A DNA stretch of 64,000 bases. It comes from JAJEFO01 sp965221845 (GTDB lineage: Bacteria; Pseudomonadota; Alphaproteobacteria; Rhodobacterales; Rhodobacteraceae). The DNA is taken from positions 620,001-684,000 of the forward strand of contig OZ244919.1 in NCBI GenBank assembly GCA_965221845.1, read 5' to 3'. Below are positions 43,343 to 53,081 of the stretch, in pieces; position 1 is the stretch's first letter; the number at the start of each line of letters is the position of its first letter. The notes under the pieces are model-generated. The model did no database searches, had not been told where the DNA came from, and worked only from the letters and a program-made list of their open reading frames with translations. A program made the translations under genes and the position numbers.

Positions 43343-45689
43343 CCTATCAATGACATACACCTGGCTCCGGGTCGCGTTCCGTGCGAATCAGGCTGCCATG
43401 CAGATTGGCATGCGTCAGGTCTCGGCGGAGACGGTGGAATGGTTCGGGAACGCCTGCAAGGGCGGCGGGCTGACGCGGACGGCGCTCGCGCGCGGGCTCT
43501 GCGAGCGGGAGGACTGGCGGGGCCCCGCCGGCCGGCCCTGCCTGGCGTCGGCGCGCCGGATGCTGCCCAGGCTCGCCGGCGCGCTGGGCGCGCGGCTGCC
43601 GGACGCGGCGGCGGCGCCCGGCCCGCACGCCCCTCCCGCGCCGGACTTCCCCGACAGCGACGTCGCGTGCGCGCTCCGGGACCTCGGCCCGGTGTCGCTC
43701 GCCCCGGTGACGGACGCGGCGGACCGCCGCCGCCGGGAGGCGATGGTCGGGACCCACCATCCCGAGGGATGGCGGCGCCCGCCGGGCGGGCAGGTCCGGC
43801 ACTGGATCCGCTCGGAGCGGCCCGGGATCCTCGGCGGCGTCGGCTTCGCGGCGGCCGGGATCCAGCCGGGGCCGCGCGACGGCGCCGTCGGCTGGTCCGC
43901 CGACGCGCGGGTGGCCAACGTCGGCAGGGTCGTGCACGACAACCGGTTCCTGCTGCCTCCCGGCGTCCGGGTGAAGGGCCTCGCCTCCCGGGCGCTGCGC
44001 CTGGCGACGGCGCGCGTCGCCGGTGACCGGGCGGCGGCCTGCGGGGTCCGCCCGGTCCTGGCGCAGACCTTCACGGGGCCGGGGACGTCCGGGACGGGCT
44101 GCCGGGCCGCGGGATGGAGGTGCTGCCCGGAGCCGACGTCGGGGCGGCGCTCCGGCGTGCGGCGCGCGGTCTGGCTCAGGCCCCTGTCGGAGGGCTGGCG
44201 GGAGGTCCTGCGGCGCGGGCCGGAACGGGTTCCCGGATGGTCCGGATCGATGCATGACGGGGGCGGACGGGCCGAGCGGGAGTGCGGCAGGAGCCCGCAT
44301 CCCGACGGACGGGTCAGGCGCCGGACCGCCGCGATGGGCGCGGCCTGGACCCGCCGCCCCGGCGAGAGCCTGCCGGCGATCTTCCCGGGCCGGGCGGAGC
44401 GGGCGGCGGCCTGCCGGCTGCCGTCGAACGGGGCGGTGACGATGGAGCACGTGCCGGAGTCGCACTTCGAGCGGACGGTGGAACGGTGCCGGGCCGAGCG
44501 GCTCGTGCTCGCCGTCCAGGACACGACGACGCCCGACCACGACGGGCTTTCGGCGACCCGCGGCCTGGACGCCCTCGGCGGCGGCGGCAAGGGGACCTCG
44601 GGCATCCTGGCGCATTTCGGCGTGGCGGCGGACGGGGCCGGACGTCCCCTGGGGTCGTTCCTGGCCGACGCGGACTTCCGGCAGGACCCGGAGAGGGACA
44701 GCGTCCGCCGGACGGACGGGCTGGACCGGGCGCGGGAGCGCGCGCGCGCCTGCCCGGACGCCCGCGTGGTCACCGTCTGCGGCCGCGAGGGCGACTCCCG
44801 GGAGCTGCTCGCACGCGCGCGGGAGACCGGGGCGGCGCTGCCGGTGCGGGCGCGCCGGGGCGCGCGGCGGCGCGTTGCCCTGCCAGACGGCGGCGGCGCG
44901 GATCTCCGGGACCACATGCTCGGAACGGACCCGGTCGGGGCGCGGAAGGTCGAGGTCCCGGCCCGCGGCGGGCCGAACCGGCGCAGGGGCCGGACGGCGA
45001 AGCTGACCCTGCGCTGCGTGGAGGCGGACCTGCTTCCCCCGAAGGGCCGGCCCGGCGATCCGCCCGTCCGCATGACCGCCGTCTCCGCCCTCGAGGAGGA
45101 CCCGCCCCGCCGCCTCGCGGGCCGGAAGGCGGGCGCGGACGGCGGCCCGCTGCACCGGATGCTGCTGACGACCGAGGGCGGGGCCGGCGTCGGGACCGCC
45201 CGCACGGTCCTGCGCTGGCACGCGCTGCGCTGGCGGATCGAACGGTTCTTCCACGCGCTCAGGCAGGGAACGCGGATCGAGGACCGCCGCCTCGACGCGG
45301 CCTGCGACCTGAGGAAGTGCCTCGCCTTCGACGCCGTCACCGCGTTCCGGGTCCGGGACCTGTCCCTGCCGGCCCGCGAGAGGCCGGACGACCCGGCCAC
45401 ATGGCACGTGACCCGGCAGGACGTCACGGCGCTCCGCGCCCTCGCCGCCCGCCACGGCTCGGCGTCGCACGGGGACCGCCGGACATGACCGTCGCGCGCT
45501 TCGTCACGCTGACGGGCGGGCTGGCCGGCTTCCACCCTTTGAGGCGCCAGCCCCTGCCCGGCACGCAGAAGCTCCGGGAAGGGATCAGGTTCCTGTCCGG
45601 CGCCGTCATCGCCATCCAGGCCATGCGGGACCGGGAACGAAACGGAACGGAGGGAGAGGACACGGAGTCAAGTGTGATAGATTGATAGG
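43343..45689 (+). mobile_element. IS4-type element encoding a DruA-domain transposase
   Basis: The 2,347-base element is bounded by CCTATCAAT at 43343 and ATTGATAGG ending at 45689, with 17 of the outer 24 bases matching as inverted repeats. It contains one long transposase gene. The left flank is an IS110 fragment and the right flank is a MobF helicase remnant. I see no target duplication, so flanking DNA has been rearranged. Confidence 0.75.
43398..45685 (+). pseudogene. DruA (DUF4338)-Tn5-like transposase fusion
   Basis: The main frame (43398-45488) gives 696 residues. Residues about 12-200 match DUF4338/DruA: LTRTALARGLCEREDWRGPA, QVRHWIRSERPGILGGVGFA, VGWSADARVANVGRVVHDNRF, VKGLASRALRLATARV. 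The rest is an IS4/Tn5-type DDE domain: VLAVQDTTTPDH (first Asp) and LRWRIERFFHALRQGTRIED (Glu). In the second block the usual D-R-E triplet reads GRE (TVCGREGDSRELL), so the catalytic Asp is Gly. The expected C-terminus (RFVTLTGGLAGFHPLRRQPL) lies in another frame to 45685, indicating a frameshift near 45480. DruA is a Druantia defence component; here it is part of a mobile element. Confidence 0.75.
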
Positions 45690-48433
45690 CTGGGCGGCCT
45701 GTCCGGCCGCCGCCTCGCGGCCCTGTCGATGATCTCCCGCCGCCGGGCCACGAAGTCCGTCACCTCCCCGACGCCCTGCCGGATCCCGCGGTCCCGCGCC
45801 TCCAGCGCGGGCAGCTCCGCCGCCATGTCCGCGAGGTCCGGGGCAGGCCGGGCCCGAGGCCCGCGAGCCGCTCCACGAGGCGGCGGTGGCCCGGCGCGTG
45901 GAACGGATGGCAGCCCCGCCGTTCGGCCTCCGCCATGAGCGCGTCCCTTTCCTTCTGCAGTCCGCGGACCCGCTCCTCGGCCGCGCGCCTTCCGTCCAGG
46001 TCGTCCAGGGCGGACCGCACCGGCGCGAGGGCGCCCGTGTCGAGGGCCCTGGCGGAGATGCGGCCGTCGGCGAGCAGCGCCTCCGCCTCGGCCATCGCCC
46101 TGCGCGCGGCCTCGCCCGGAGGCTCCGGGGCCTTCGCGAACCTCGCAAGCTCCCCCGAGACCTGCCCGAACCGCCTCCACCTGCGCCGCACGTCCTCGCA
46201 GTCCCGCGCGAGATCGGCCGTCGCCTTCGGAAGCGCGCCCGCGTGCTCCAGCGCGAAGTCCGCGGTCCGCGCGAGCAGCGCCCCGGTCTCCGGAAGGAAG
46301 GCGACGTGCCCGCCCGTCAGCCCGGCCCTGATCCTGGATCCCTGCCAGTCGCTCTCGATCGCGGACAGCTCCCGCTCCGCCCGCCGGATTCCCGGACCGG
46401 CCCGGCCGAGCCGGTCGCCGAGCCCGCGCATCCGGGCTCCGCACTCCCTGACGAAATCGGCGGGCGGCTCCGGCAGCGCCTCGGGACGCCTCTCGACGAT
46501 TTCCCCGGCCATCCTGAGGGCCGCGCCGGCGTCCGGCTGGACGGCGACGTTCCGGCCCTCCGACCGCGCCCGGCGGCGCAGGCCGTCCAGCATGCCTTCC
46601 AGCGCGTCACGGTCCGAACCGCGCGCATGCTCCGCGCGGTCCGCCAGGATCCGCCCGATCTCCTCCGGCGCGCTGTCGGCCTCGGCTTCCGCACGCCTGC
46701 GGAGCCGGTCCAGCAGCGCGTCGGACCCCTCCTTCAGGAACGGCGAGATGCCGTCGCGTCCGGCCTCCGCCTTCAGCGCCCGCCACTCCTGAAGGGCGGG
46801 ACGCAGCGGCTCCTTCCGCGAGACCTCGCGGTCAATGCGATGCAATGCGTGGCCCGTCGCCTCCAGCGCGGAATGCGACACGCCGATCTCCTGCTCCAGG
46901 CGGTGCGCGAGCTGCTCCCTGTCGTCGGTCAGCAGCACGAACCCGTCGCGGGCCCGGCTCATCTCCACGTAGAGCAGCGCCCGGTCGGTCATCACGCCGG
47001 TCGCGTCGACGACCGCGATCACGTTGTCCGCCGTCAGCCCCTGCGCGCGGTGCACGGTCGTGGTCCAGGCGTGGTCGACGTGCCGCAGGCCGTCGGCGTC
47101 CGGCGCGAGCGACAGCCTTCTTCCGTCCGCGAGCCGGATGCGCACCCGCCTCCGCCCGATCTCCTCGACCGTGCCCCGCTCGCCGTTCACGACGCCCAGG
47201 TCCGCGAGGTTGCGCGTGAAGGCGATCTCGTCGCCGGCCCTCAGCGAGATCGGGCGTGTCCCGAAGACGGAGACGTTGCGCGCCGCGTTGCCCGAGGGCC
47301 GGAACCCGGCCGCCTCCCCCCGCCGCGCCAGCGCGATCCCGTCCGCCCCGCTGCCGGTCACCCGCCAGGCCTCGCCCCGCTTCAGGCCGTAGACGTCGCG
47401 GTTCGCGACCACGACGTCGCCGGGGCGGTAGCTCCGCGGGTCGGCGGCCAGGACCCGGGTCAGCCGGCGGTCCACGAAGCGCTCGGTCTCCAGCGTCCGG
47501 CCCCGCAGGGCGCCCTCGTCCGCGAGCCCTTCCCGGAGGACGGCGGTGATCCCCTCCCGGTGCCCGTGGGTGGGCGCGAGGATCGCGGTCCGCCGGCGCG
47601 CCTCCGGGGGCAGCGCGAGCCAGAGCCGGGCCGCCGTCTCCGCCAGCCGGTCCTGCGGGACCTCCCGCACGTCGCCGCCCAGAGCCCCGAGCGCGAGGTC
47701 GGCGTCGCCGGCGACCATGTGCGTGACGGCCGCCCTGAGGTCGGCGGACCGCTGCCGGAGCACGTCGTCCATCCGCGCCGTCTCCATGCCCGCCTCCTGC
47801 AGGAGCCGGAACGGCTGGCCCGCCTCGACCGACCGCAGCTGCAGCCTGTCGCCCACCAGCGCGAGCCGGGCGGCGCCGAGCCTCTCGGCGACGTGCTGCA
47901 GCTCCCGCATCTGCACCGTGCCGACCATGGACGCCTCGTCGACCACGATCACCGCGCCCCGGAACCGCGCGCGGGCCTCCCGCAGCGCCGGGCCGTCCGC
48001 GTCGCCGAGGTCCCCGTGCATGGCGAGCATCCGCTGCAGCGTCATCGTGCCGATCCCCGCCTCGAGCGCGAGCACGCGGGCCGCCGCCGAGGAGGGGGCG
48101 AGGCCGATCACCGGGCGGTCGCCCGCGAGCCGGACGACCTCCCGCAGCATGCGGGTCTTGCCCGTGCCCGCGAAGCCCTGCACGCCCACGGTCAGGTCGT
48201 CGGACAGCAGGACCGTGCGCACCGCGTCGCGCTGGCCGTCGGTCAGGGACGTGGCGTTGAGCCGGGCGGAGACGGCCCCCTCGTCCGCCAGCGGCGCGCC
48301 CATGCCCCGGCCCGCCCGCATGGCGGCGACCACCGCGCGCTCCGCCTCGAGCGTTCGCCGCGTGGTCAGGTCGCCGGCCTTCGTGTCGACGAGGCGCCCG
48401 TCCCGGCGCAGCCGGTCGATGGCCGCCTCTCCG
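45690..48433 (-). pseudogene. MobF relaxase helicase domain (TraI/TraA-type), truncated at both ends
   Basis: The minus-strand frame holds a RecD-like superfamily 1 helicase: SLTDGQRDAVRTVLLSDDLT, Walker A GFAGTGKTRML, Walker B AVIVVDEASMVG, and motif VI region TTVHRAQGLTADNVIAV with VEMSRARDGFVLLTDD. A long charged helical tail follows. In conjugative MobF proteins an N-terminal TrwC relaxase precedes this; only its linker (DLTTRRTLEAERAVVAA) remains, because IS30 sequence begins at about 48433. Near 45850 the frame shifts, and the last residues run into the right end of the IS4/DruA element. This is the relic of a conjugative plasmid or integrative element and can no longer nick DNA. Confidence 0.8.
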
Positions 48434-48459
48434 GCGTCATCTTGCGCGCCACCGACGAG
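48430..48459 (-). mobile_element. IS30 sliver separated from its other half by IS110
   Basis: CCGGCGTCATCTTGCGCGCC and the next eight bases match IS30 coding sequence at 38315-38343. The continuation of the same IS30 sequence resumes at about 49893 (GAGGCCGCGCTGCGGCGCCT). The 1.43 kb between is an IS110-type element, so the two IS30 pieces were once contiguous. Confidence 0.75.
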
Positions 48460-49892
48460 CATCCATGTCTTGGGTCAAGCCCGGATCCGGCCTTTTCCGG
48501 GGGCCGGGACCGGGGTTTTCCACAGCCTGTCCACATCCCGGCGGCCGTCCGGGCAGGGGCAGGCGGCCCGGCCGCAAGGGCGCGGCCGGACGGCTGGTTC
48601 CCTTCGGGCCCCGGCGGGCCGCCGGGGGGCGCGGCCCGTCCGGGCGTCAGGCGGCGGCCGCCGACCTGTCCTCCCAGGTGCGCCGGTCGCGGAGCAGCGC
48701 ATTCGCGGTGACGACGAGCTTCCGCATGACCGCGGTCACCGCGACCTTGCGGGCCCTGCCCCCTTGGCCCGGGCCGGCCGTGCATCTCCATCATGTCGGG
48801 ACCGGACATGCAGGCCGCCATCGCCGCCATGTACAGGACGTCCCTCGGACGCCGCCGCCCGCCGGTCATGTGGCGCCCGCCCCTGAGGGTGCCGCCGTCG
48901 CGGGCGAAGGGGGCGACGCCGACCAGGGCGGCGGCCTGGCGGTTGCCGATCGCGCCCGGCCCGCCCGCCCGGGCGACCGGGGACGCGGCCGTGACCGGGC
49001 CGATGCCCGGCACCGGGGCCGGATGCCGCAGCTCTCCGCCAGGCCCTCCGAGCCCTTGACAAGTTCCTCGATCCGCCGGCCGGACGCGGCGACGGCGCCG
49101 TCCAGTTCCTCCAGCACCCTCCGGACGGGGCCGTCCGCGTCCGGCTCTCCGACCTCGCCCGGGACCGCCTTCAGTTCCGCGCGCCGGTCGACGAGGGCCT
49201 CCCGCAGCACGAGCATGTCGCGGAGCCTGTCGACGGTGACGTCGGCCGGCGCGGTGGGCGCCATGTCCGGGAACGCGGCGCGCAGGGCGGCCGGCACGCG
49301 CGCGTCGACCCTGTCGGTCTTCGCCAGCTCGCCGCCGGCCCTGGGGAGGTCCCGGGACTGGCGGGGGTCGCCACGACGACCTTGAAGCCCCGGTCGTGCA
49401 GCGACTGCAGGAGGGCCCGGTGCATCCGTCCCGTGGCCTCCGGGACGACCCGCTCCGCATTCCCTTCCCCGGGAGGCGGGCGACCTTGCGGAACCCGTCC
49501 GTGTCGTTGGTGGCGGCGTGATCCCGCCCGCCCGGGCGGATGTCCGGCGACTTCCTGCTCACGTCGATTCCCGCAGCTGCGGTGGTCATGTCTCCCGCTC
49601 CCGTCCTCGCGACGGTCCGGTTCCCGGACCCGGCGTCCATCGGGACCCGGGAGGCCAACGGGAGGGCGGGCCGACCACGCTCGTCGACGGATCCGCTCGC
49701 GCGATCCAGGGCCGCTCCGGTCCGGCCCGTCCTGCGGGGCCAGGCCCCGCACCCCCCTCCGCCCGGCCGGGCGGAGGGGGTCCCGGACCCGGCATCGACC
49801 GGGAGGGCGCCGGGAGGCAAGGAACGGCTTTTCCACAGGAATCCGCCCCCGACTTTTCCACAGCCACCTCCTTGGTCATTGCCGGCTCGCTG
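48460..49892 (-). mobile_element. IS110-family element inserted in IS30
   Basis: The interval between two contiguous-matching IS30 pieces contains a single IS110-type transposase gene on the minus strand with about 190 bases of non-coding DNA at its 3' side and 300 at its 5' side. Only GAG is shared at the two IS30 junctions, consistent with the little or no target duplication made by this family. Confidence 0.75.
48647..49589 (-). pseudogene. IS110-family transposase, frameshifted
   Basis: From the ATG at 49589 the frame starts MTTAAAGIDVSRKSPDIRPG with the first DEDD Asp. The middle changes frame several times (GRMHRALLQSLHDRGFKVVV appears in another frame). The C-terminal transposase_20 part, PGIGPVTAASPVARAGGPGA, then AALVGVAPFARDGGTLRG and RHMTGGRRRPRDVLYMAAMA, is readable, and the end VVTANALLRDRRTWEDRSAA stops at 48647. 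The family uses a RuvC-like DEDD domain with a catalytic Ser in the C-terminal part. The shifts make this copy inactive. Confidence 0.75.
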
Positions 49893-50221
49893 AACATGCG
49901 AGGCCGCGCTGCGGCGCCTGTCCGACTTGCGCCGGGCCTGCTTGTGGCGGCAGCCGCACCTGCCGGCGTTGCGCCGCACCTCGCGCCATACCGTCGTGCG
50001 GTCCCGGCCGGGCTGGCGGGCGATCGCCGGGCCGGAAAGCCCGCTTTCCCGGGGCGTGGATCTGGCAGCGTTCTTCGTAGGTCAGGTGGCGATGGCCCTC
50101 GGGCATGACGGTCTCCTTCTTCCAACGAAAGGGACTGTCGCCGCCGCCTGGCCGATTCGCAACATCATGTGTCGCCGAACCGACTGCAACGCTACATCAG
50201 GTGTTGCACTTCAGAGTGGAA
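49893..50221 (-). mobile_element. IS30 N-terminal fragment with terminal repeat
   Basis: The terminal repeat ends at 50221. The transposase start (ATG at 50106, MPEGHRHLTYEERCQIHAPG) runs into a frameshift after about 20 residues, with the HTH region continuing in the next frame. It is closest to the copy at 35785, sharing the same APGKRAFRPGDRP shift, so the two derive from one already-damaged copy or share a hotspot. Confidence 0.78.
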
Positions 50222-50229
50222 CGGGGGGT

Positions 50230-50500
50230 CAAAGATGCTGCGGATGATCGCGGGACTGAGCCGGCGGGCGGCGGCAAGATCCGGATTGCGGGCAAGGACA
50301 TCGCGTGGGCCCGGCCCAGACAGCGCGGTATCGCAATGGCGCTCCAGTCCTGCGCACTCTGCACGCAGGTGGACGTGGAACGGGGGATTGTTCGCACCGG
50401 GATCACGGCCCCTGAAACCGAAGGACCCGACCCGGCCGTCGTGCACATCGACGCAAGACGGTCGCCTGCCGCTTCCAGCGCCGGCGAAGAAGCCGCCGCC
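50230..50500 (+). pseudogene. MalK/UgpC-like ABC ATPase scrap
   Basis: LRMIAGL, then in a shifted frame GGGKIRIAGKDIAWARPRQR and GIAMALQSCALC, match the segment after Walker A and the Q-loop of carbohydrate ABC ATPases (RGIAMVFQSYALYP). The rest is too short and rearranged to assign. It lies between an IS30 end and the LacI-type regulator, so that regulator may once have controlled a sugar ABC importer. Confidence 0.6.
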
Positions 50501-50508
50501 GCCAACGC

Positions 50509-51507
50509 TCAGGTCGTTTCGCCGGGAAGCAGCGTGAAGTCCAGGTCGGTAACTCTTGCGCCGGGAGCCCCGGCCAGCGCGTTCAGGACGAGACGCGCTG
50601 CGCGTGCGCCCACGTCGTAGCTCGGAAACCGGACCGTCGTGATCTTCCTGGGAAGCGACTGGCCGATTTCCATTCCTCCAAAACCTGCAATTCCAATGCG
50701 CTGCGGCACCTGCCAGCCGCGTTCCTGGCACAAGAAGACCGCGCCGACCGCCATCAGGTCATTGCCGAAAATCACGACGTCGACGTCGCCTGATTCTTCG
50801 AGCAGGCGCAACAGGCCGTGCCGTCCGTCCTCAATGCCAGGCGGGGCGTTGAACAGGCTGGGGGCAGACAATGCATAGCCGCGCGATTCCAGGTGATCGC
50901 GAACCGCCGCGAACCGGGCCGAAGCGGCAAATGCCGTCCCGTGCCAGCCCAGGTAGCCAATGCGGCGATATCCTTTTGACAGCAGATGATCCGTCAGCGC
51001 ACGGGCGGCCCTGGCATGGTCGAACCCGACACAGCGGTCTATCGGACGGCCTGACACTTCCATGATCTCGACGACCGGGACCGCGGCCTGCGAAAGCAGT
51101 TTCCTTGTCCGGACGGTATGCACGAAATCATTGACGATCAGCCCGGCGGCATTCCAGGACAACAGGGACTCAACCAGGCTTTCTTCGCGATGCACGTCGT
51201 AGTCCGTGACCCCGATCACCGGGTTGTAGCCGGCTTTCTCCAGTTCCCTGGCAATGCCGGAGAGGACGTCGGGGAAAATTCCGATCCGCATGGAGGGCAG
51301 GATGACGCCAACCTGGTTGGACCGCATGGAGCTGAGCGGCCCGGCCATGCGGCCTTTCACGTATCCCATCTTGTCAACCGCCGCGAGCACCCGGTCGCGC
51401 GTGCGGACGGAAACGGTCCCGCGGCCGGAAAGCACCCGACTGACAGTCATGTCGGAAAGCCCGAGAGCCTGCGCGACGTCCCTTTGGGTAGGCCGGCTTT
51501 TGGTCAG
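50509..51507 (-). CDS. LacI-family transcriptional regulator
   Basis: The 332-residue product has a LacI HTH (TQRDVAQALGLSDMTVSRVL) and a periplasmic-binding-protein-like effector domain (QVGVILPSMRIGIFPDVLSG, VIFGNDLMAVGAVFLCQERG, RIGIAGFGGMEIGQSLPRKI). The HTH needs about 19 residues before the first ATG (51450), but upstream in-frame there is only CTG at 51507 before a TAA at 51514-51516. No ATG, GTG or TTG lies between. Either CTG is used or a small indel has removed the true start. It is divergent from the TctC-sulfatase operon, across a gap with a dyad at 51524-51543, and is its likely regulator. Confidence 0.82.
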   Translation of the reverse strand: MTKSRPTQRDVAQALGLSDMTVSRVLSGRGTVSVRTRDRVLAAVDKMGYVKGRMAGPLSSMRSNQVGVILPSMRIGIFPDVLSGIARELEKAGYNPVIGVTDYDVHREESLVESLLSWNAAGLIVNDFVHTVRTRKLLSQAAVPVVEIMEVSGRPIDRCVGFDHARAARALTDHLLSKGYRRIGYLGWHGTAFAASARFAAVRDHLESRGYALSAPSLFNAPPGIEDGRHGLLRLLEESGDVDVVIFGNDLMAVGAVFLCQERGWQVPQRIGIAGFGGMEIGQSLPRKITTVRFPSYDVGARAARLVLNALAGAPGARVTDLDFTLLPGETT

Positions 51508-51523
51508 CGTTGCTTACTCAATT

Positions 51524-51543
51524 GTTGACGATCAGCAATCAAC
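51524..51543. promoter_or_regulatory. Candidate LacI-type operator
   Basis: GTTGA-N10-TCAAC forms an inverted repeat in the 96-base gap between the regulator and tctC starts. Position fits a site controlling both. The half-sites are short, so the call is tentative. Confidence 0.4.
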
Positions 51544-51603
51544 AGTATCAGCAATTCCAGCCCCCGGCTACGGTCCTGTGAAATCAGGCGGGAGGACGAT
51601 GGC

Positions 51604-52553
51604 ATGACCACCAGACCGGCGCTGATCTGCGCCAGCATTCTTTCACTGGCAGCAGTGGCGGCCAATGCGGAATACCCCGAGCGCGCCGTAACCGTCATGG
51701 TGCCATTCGCCGCCGGCGGCGGAGCGGATGTGCCGGCGCGCCTTCTGGCGATGGAGCTGGAAAAGGAGCTTGGCCAGTCCATCGTGGTGACAAACGTGGT
51801 TGGAGCCGGCGGCACGGTCGGGGCCACGCAACTGGCCGACGGACCGTCGGATGGCTACAACATCGGCTTCATGCCGGTCGGCACAACCACGACACAGCCA
51901 CACAGCCACACCTGCGCGGCACCAGCTACACCGATGAAAGCTTCACGCCGATCTGCATGGTGGCCTCGGGCCCGTTCTACCTGGTCGTGAGCCCGGAGAG
52001 CGGCATCAGGAGCTGGGAAGACTTCGAAACCCTGGCCACCGCGGGTGATGGCGCGACCTTTACCGGCGCTGCACCGGGATCCCTGGCACATGTCACCTCC
52101 GTGGCGCTGGGCGCGATGCTCGACGCAGAGATAGGGTATCTGCCAACCTCTGGCGGCGGCGAGGCAGTCAACGAGGTGATGGGCGGCCGGGCCGATGCCA
52201 CTGCCTGGTTCTCGGATTACGACGTGCGTTTCGGGCTGAACGCGCTGGCCATCTTCGCGCCGGAACGGTCCGGCATCCACCCTGACGTGCCGACCAGCGG
52301 CGAGTTCGGGCATCCCGCCGACATAGCTGTCTGGATGGGCCTGTTCGCGCCCGCGGGCACGCCTGACGACGTGGTCGCGACCCTTGATGCGGCTTGCGGG
52401 TCGGCCGTCGCCTCGGAAGGGTTCGTCAGCAACATGGCCGAGGCCAATCGCGAAATCCGCTACATGGACGCCACCGACTTCGACGCCTTCTTCCATGAAG
52501 CCTACCGTCAGAACGGCGACCTGTTGCGTGACGCGGGCCTTGTGTCCAACTGA
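51604..52553 (+). pseudogene. tctC: TctC-type solute-binding protein with an 8-bp duplication frameshift
   Basis: The frame begins with a signal peptide (MTTRPALICASILSLAAVAANA) and TctC motifs (YPERAVTVMVPFAAGGGADV, VVGAGGTVGATQLADGPSDG). After GTTTTQPH it goes wrong and stops near 51990. The rest of the protein (LRGTSYTDESFTPICMVASG onward to GLVSN) lies in another frame to 52553. The break is at a tandem ACACAGCC duplication (51892-51907); removing one copy restores TTTQPHLRGTSYTDESF exactly. The protein would bind a carboxylate-like solute in the periplasm for TctAB. As written it is inactive, but a single-unit contraction would repair it. The other genes of the operon are intact. Confidence 0.85.
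51892..51907. repeat. Tandem 8-base duplication in tctC
   Basis: ACACAGCC occurs twice in a row. Eight bases is not a multiple of three, so each gain or loss toggles the tctC reading frame. The two copies are identical, consistent with a recent slippage event. Confidence 0.85.
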
Positions 52554-52619
52554 GCCCCCTGTCCGCCACGGCAGCCGGGTCCATTAACGCGGGCCCCGGC
52601 TGCACGAGCGTCGAACGCC

Positions 52620-53078
52620 GTGCAGAAACTGGAGTTCACAATCGCAGCGACATTGCTGCTGGCGGGGATCTGGCTGTTGTCAACGACATTCGCCCCGGCC
52701 TTCGACGTGCCGACATTTGGCGGCGATGTAGGCCCGGCCTTTGCGCCGAGGGGCTATCTGGCCGTCTGGATAGGGCTGGCCGCGATGATCCTGTTCCAGG
52801 CGCGCAATGCCGGCGACCAGCCGCTCTCGGACCATGGCGACATGCGGCGACTGGCCGCCGCCGCGGCAACCGGCACGGCGACCGGCCTTGCGATGCTCTG
52901 GGTCGGTTTCGTGCTGGCCGCCATCCCGGGTTTCTTCGCCTTCGCCTGCACGCTCGGCTATCGCCGCATGGGCACGCTTGCGGTCGTCAGCATCACGGCG
53001 CCCCTGGCGATCTGGGCGCTTTTCACGTTCGGGTTCGAGCTGTTGCTGCCACGCTCGCCATGGTTCGGAAGGCTCTGA
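52620..53078 (+). CDS. tctB: TctB-type small membrane subunit
   Basis: The 152-residue protein has four hydrophobic segments (TIAATLLLAGIWLLSTTF, YLAVWIGLAAMILFQ, GLAMLWVGFVLAAIPGFFAF, SITAPLAIWALFTFGFELLL), the layout of the TctB subunit of tripartite tricarboxylate transporters. It begins with GTG at 52620, 66 bases after tctC and three bases before tctA. It should form a membrane complex with TctA, using ion-gradient energy to import the solute delivered by TctC. Confidence 0.85.
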   Translation: MQKLEFTIAATLLLAGIWLLSTTFAPAFDVPTFGGDVGPAFAPRGYLAVWIGLAAMILFQARNAGDQPLSDHGDMRRLAAAAATGTATGLAMLWVGFVLAAIPGFFAFACTLGYRRMGTLAVVSITAPLAIWALFTFGFELLLPRSPWFGRL

Positions 53079-53081
53079 AAG

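Noticed and set aside
40221..45689. Composite transposon formed by the ISs around the TA pair
   Set aside because: The flanking elements belong to different families with different ends, so no shared transposase could mobilise the interval as a unit.
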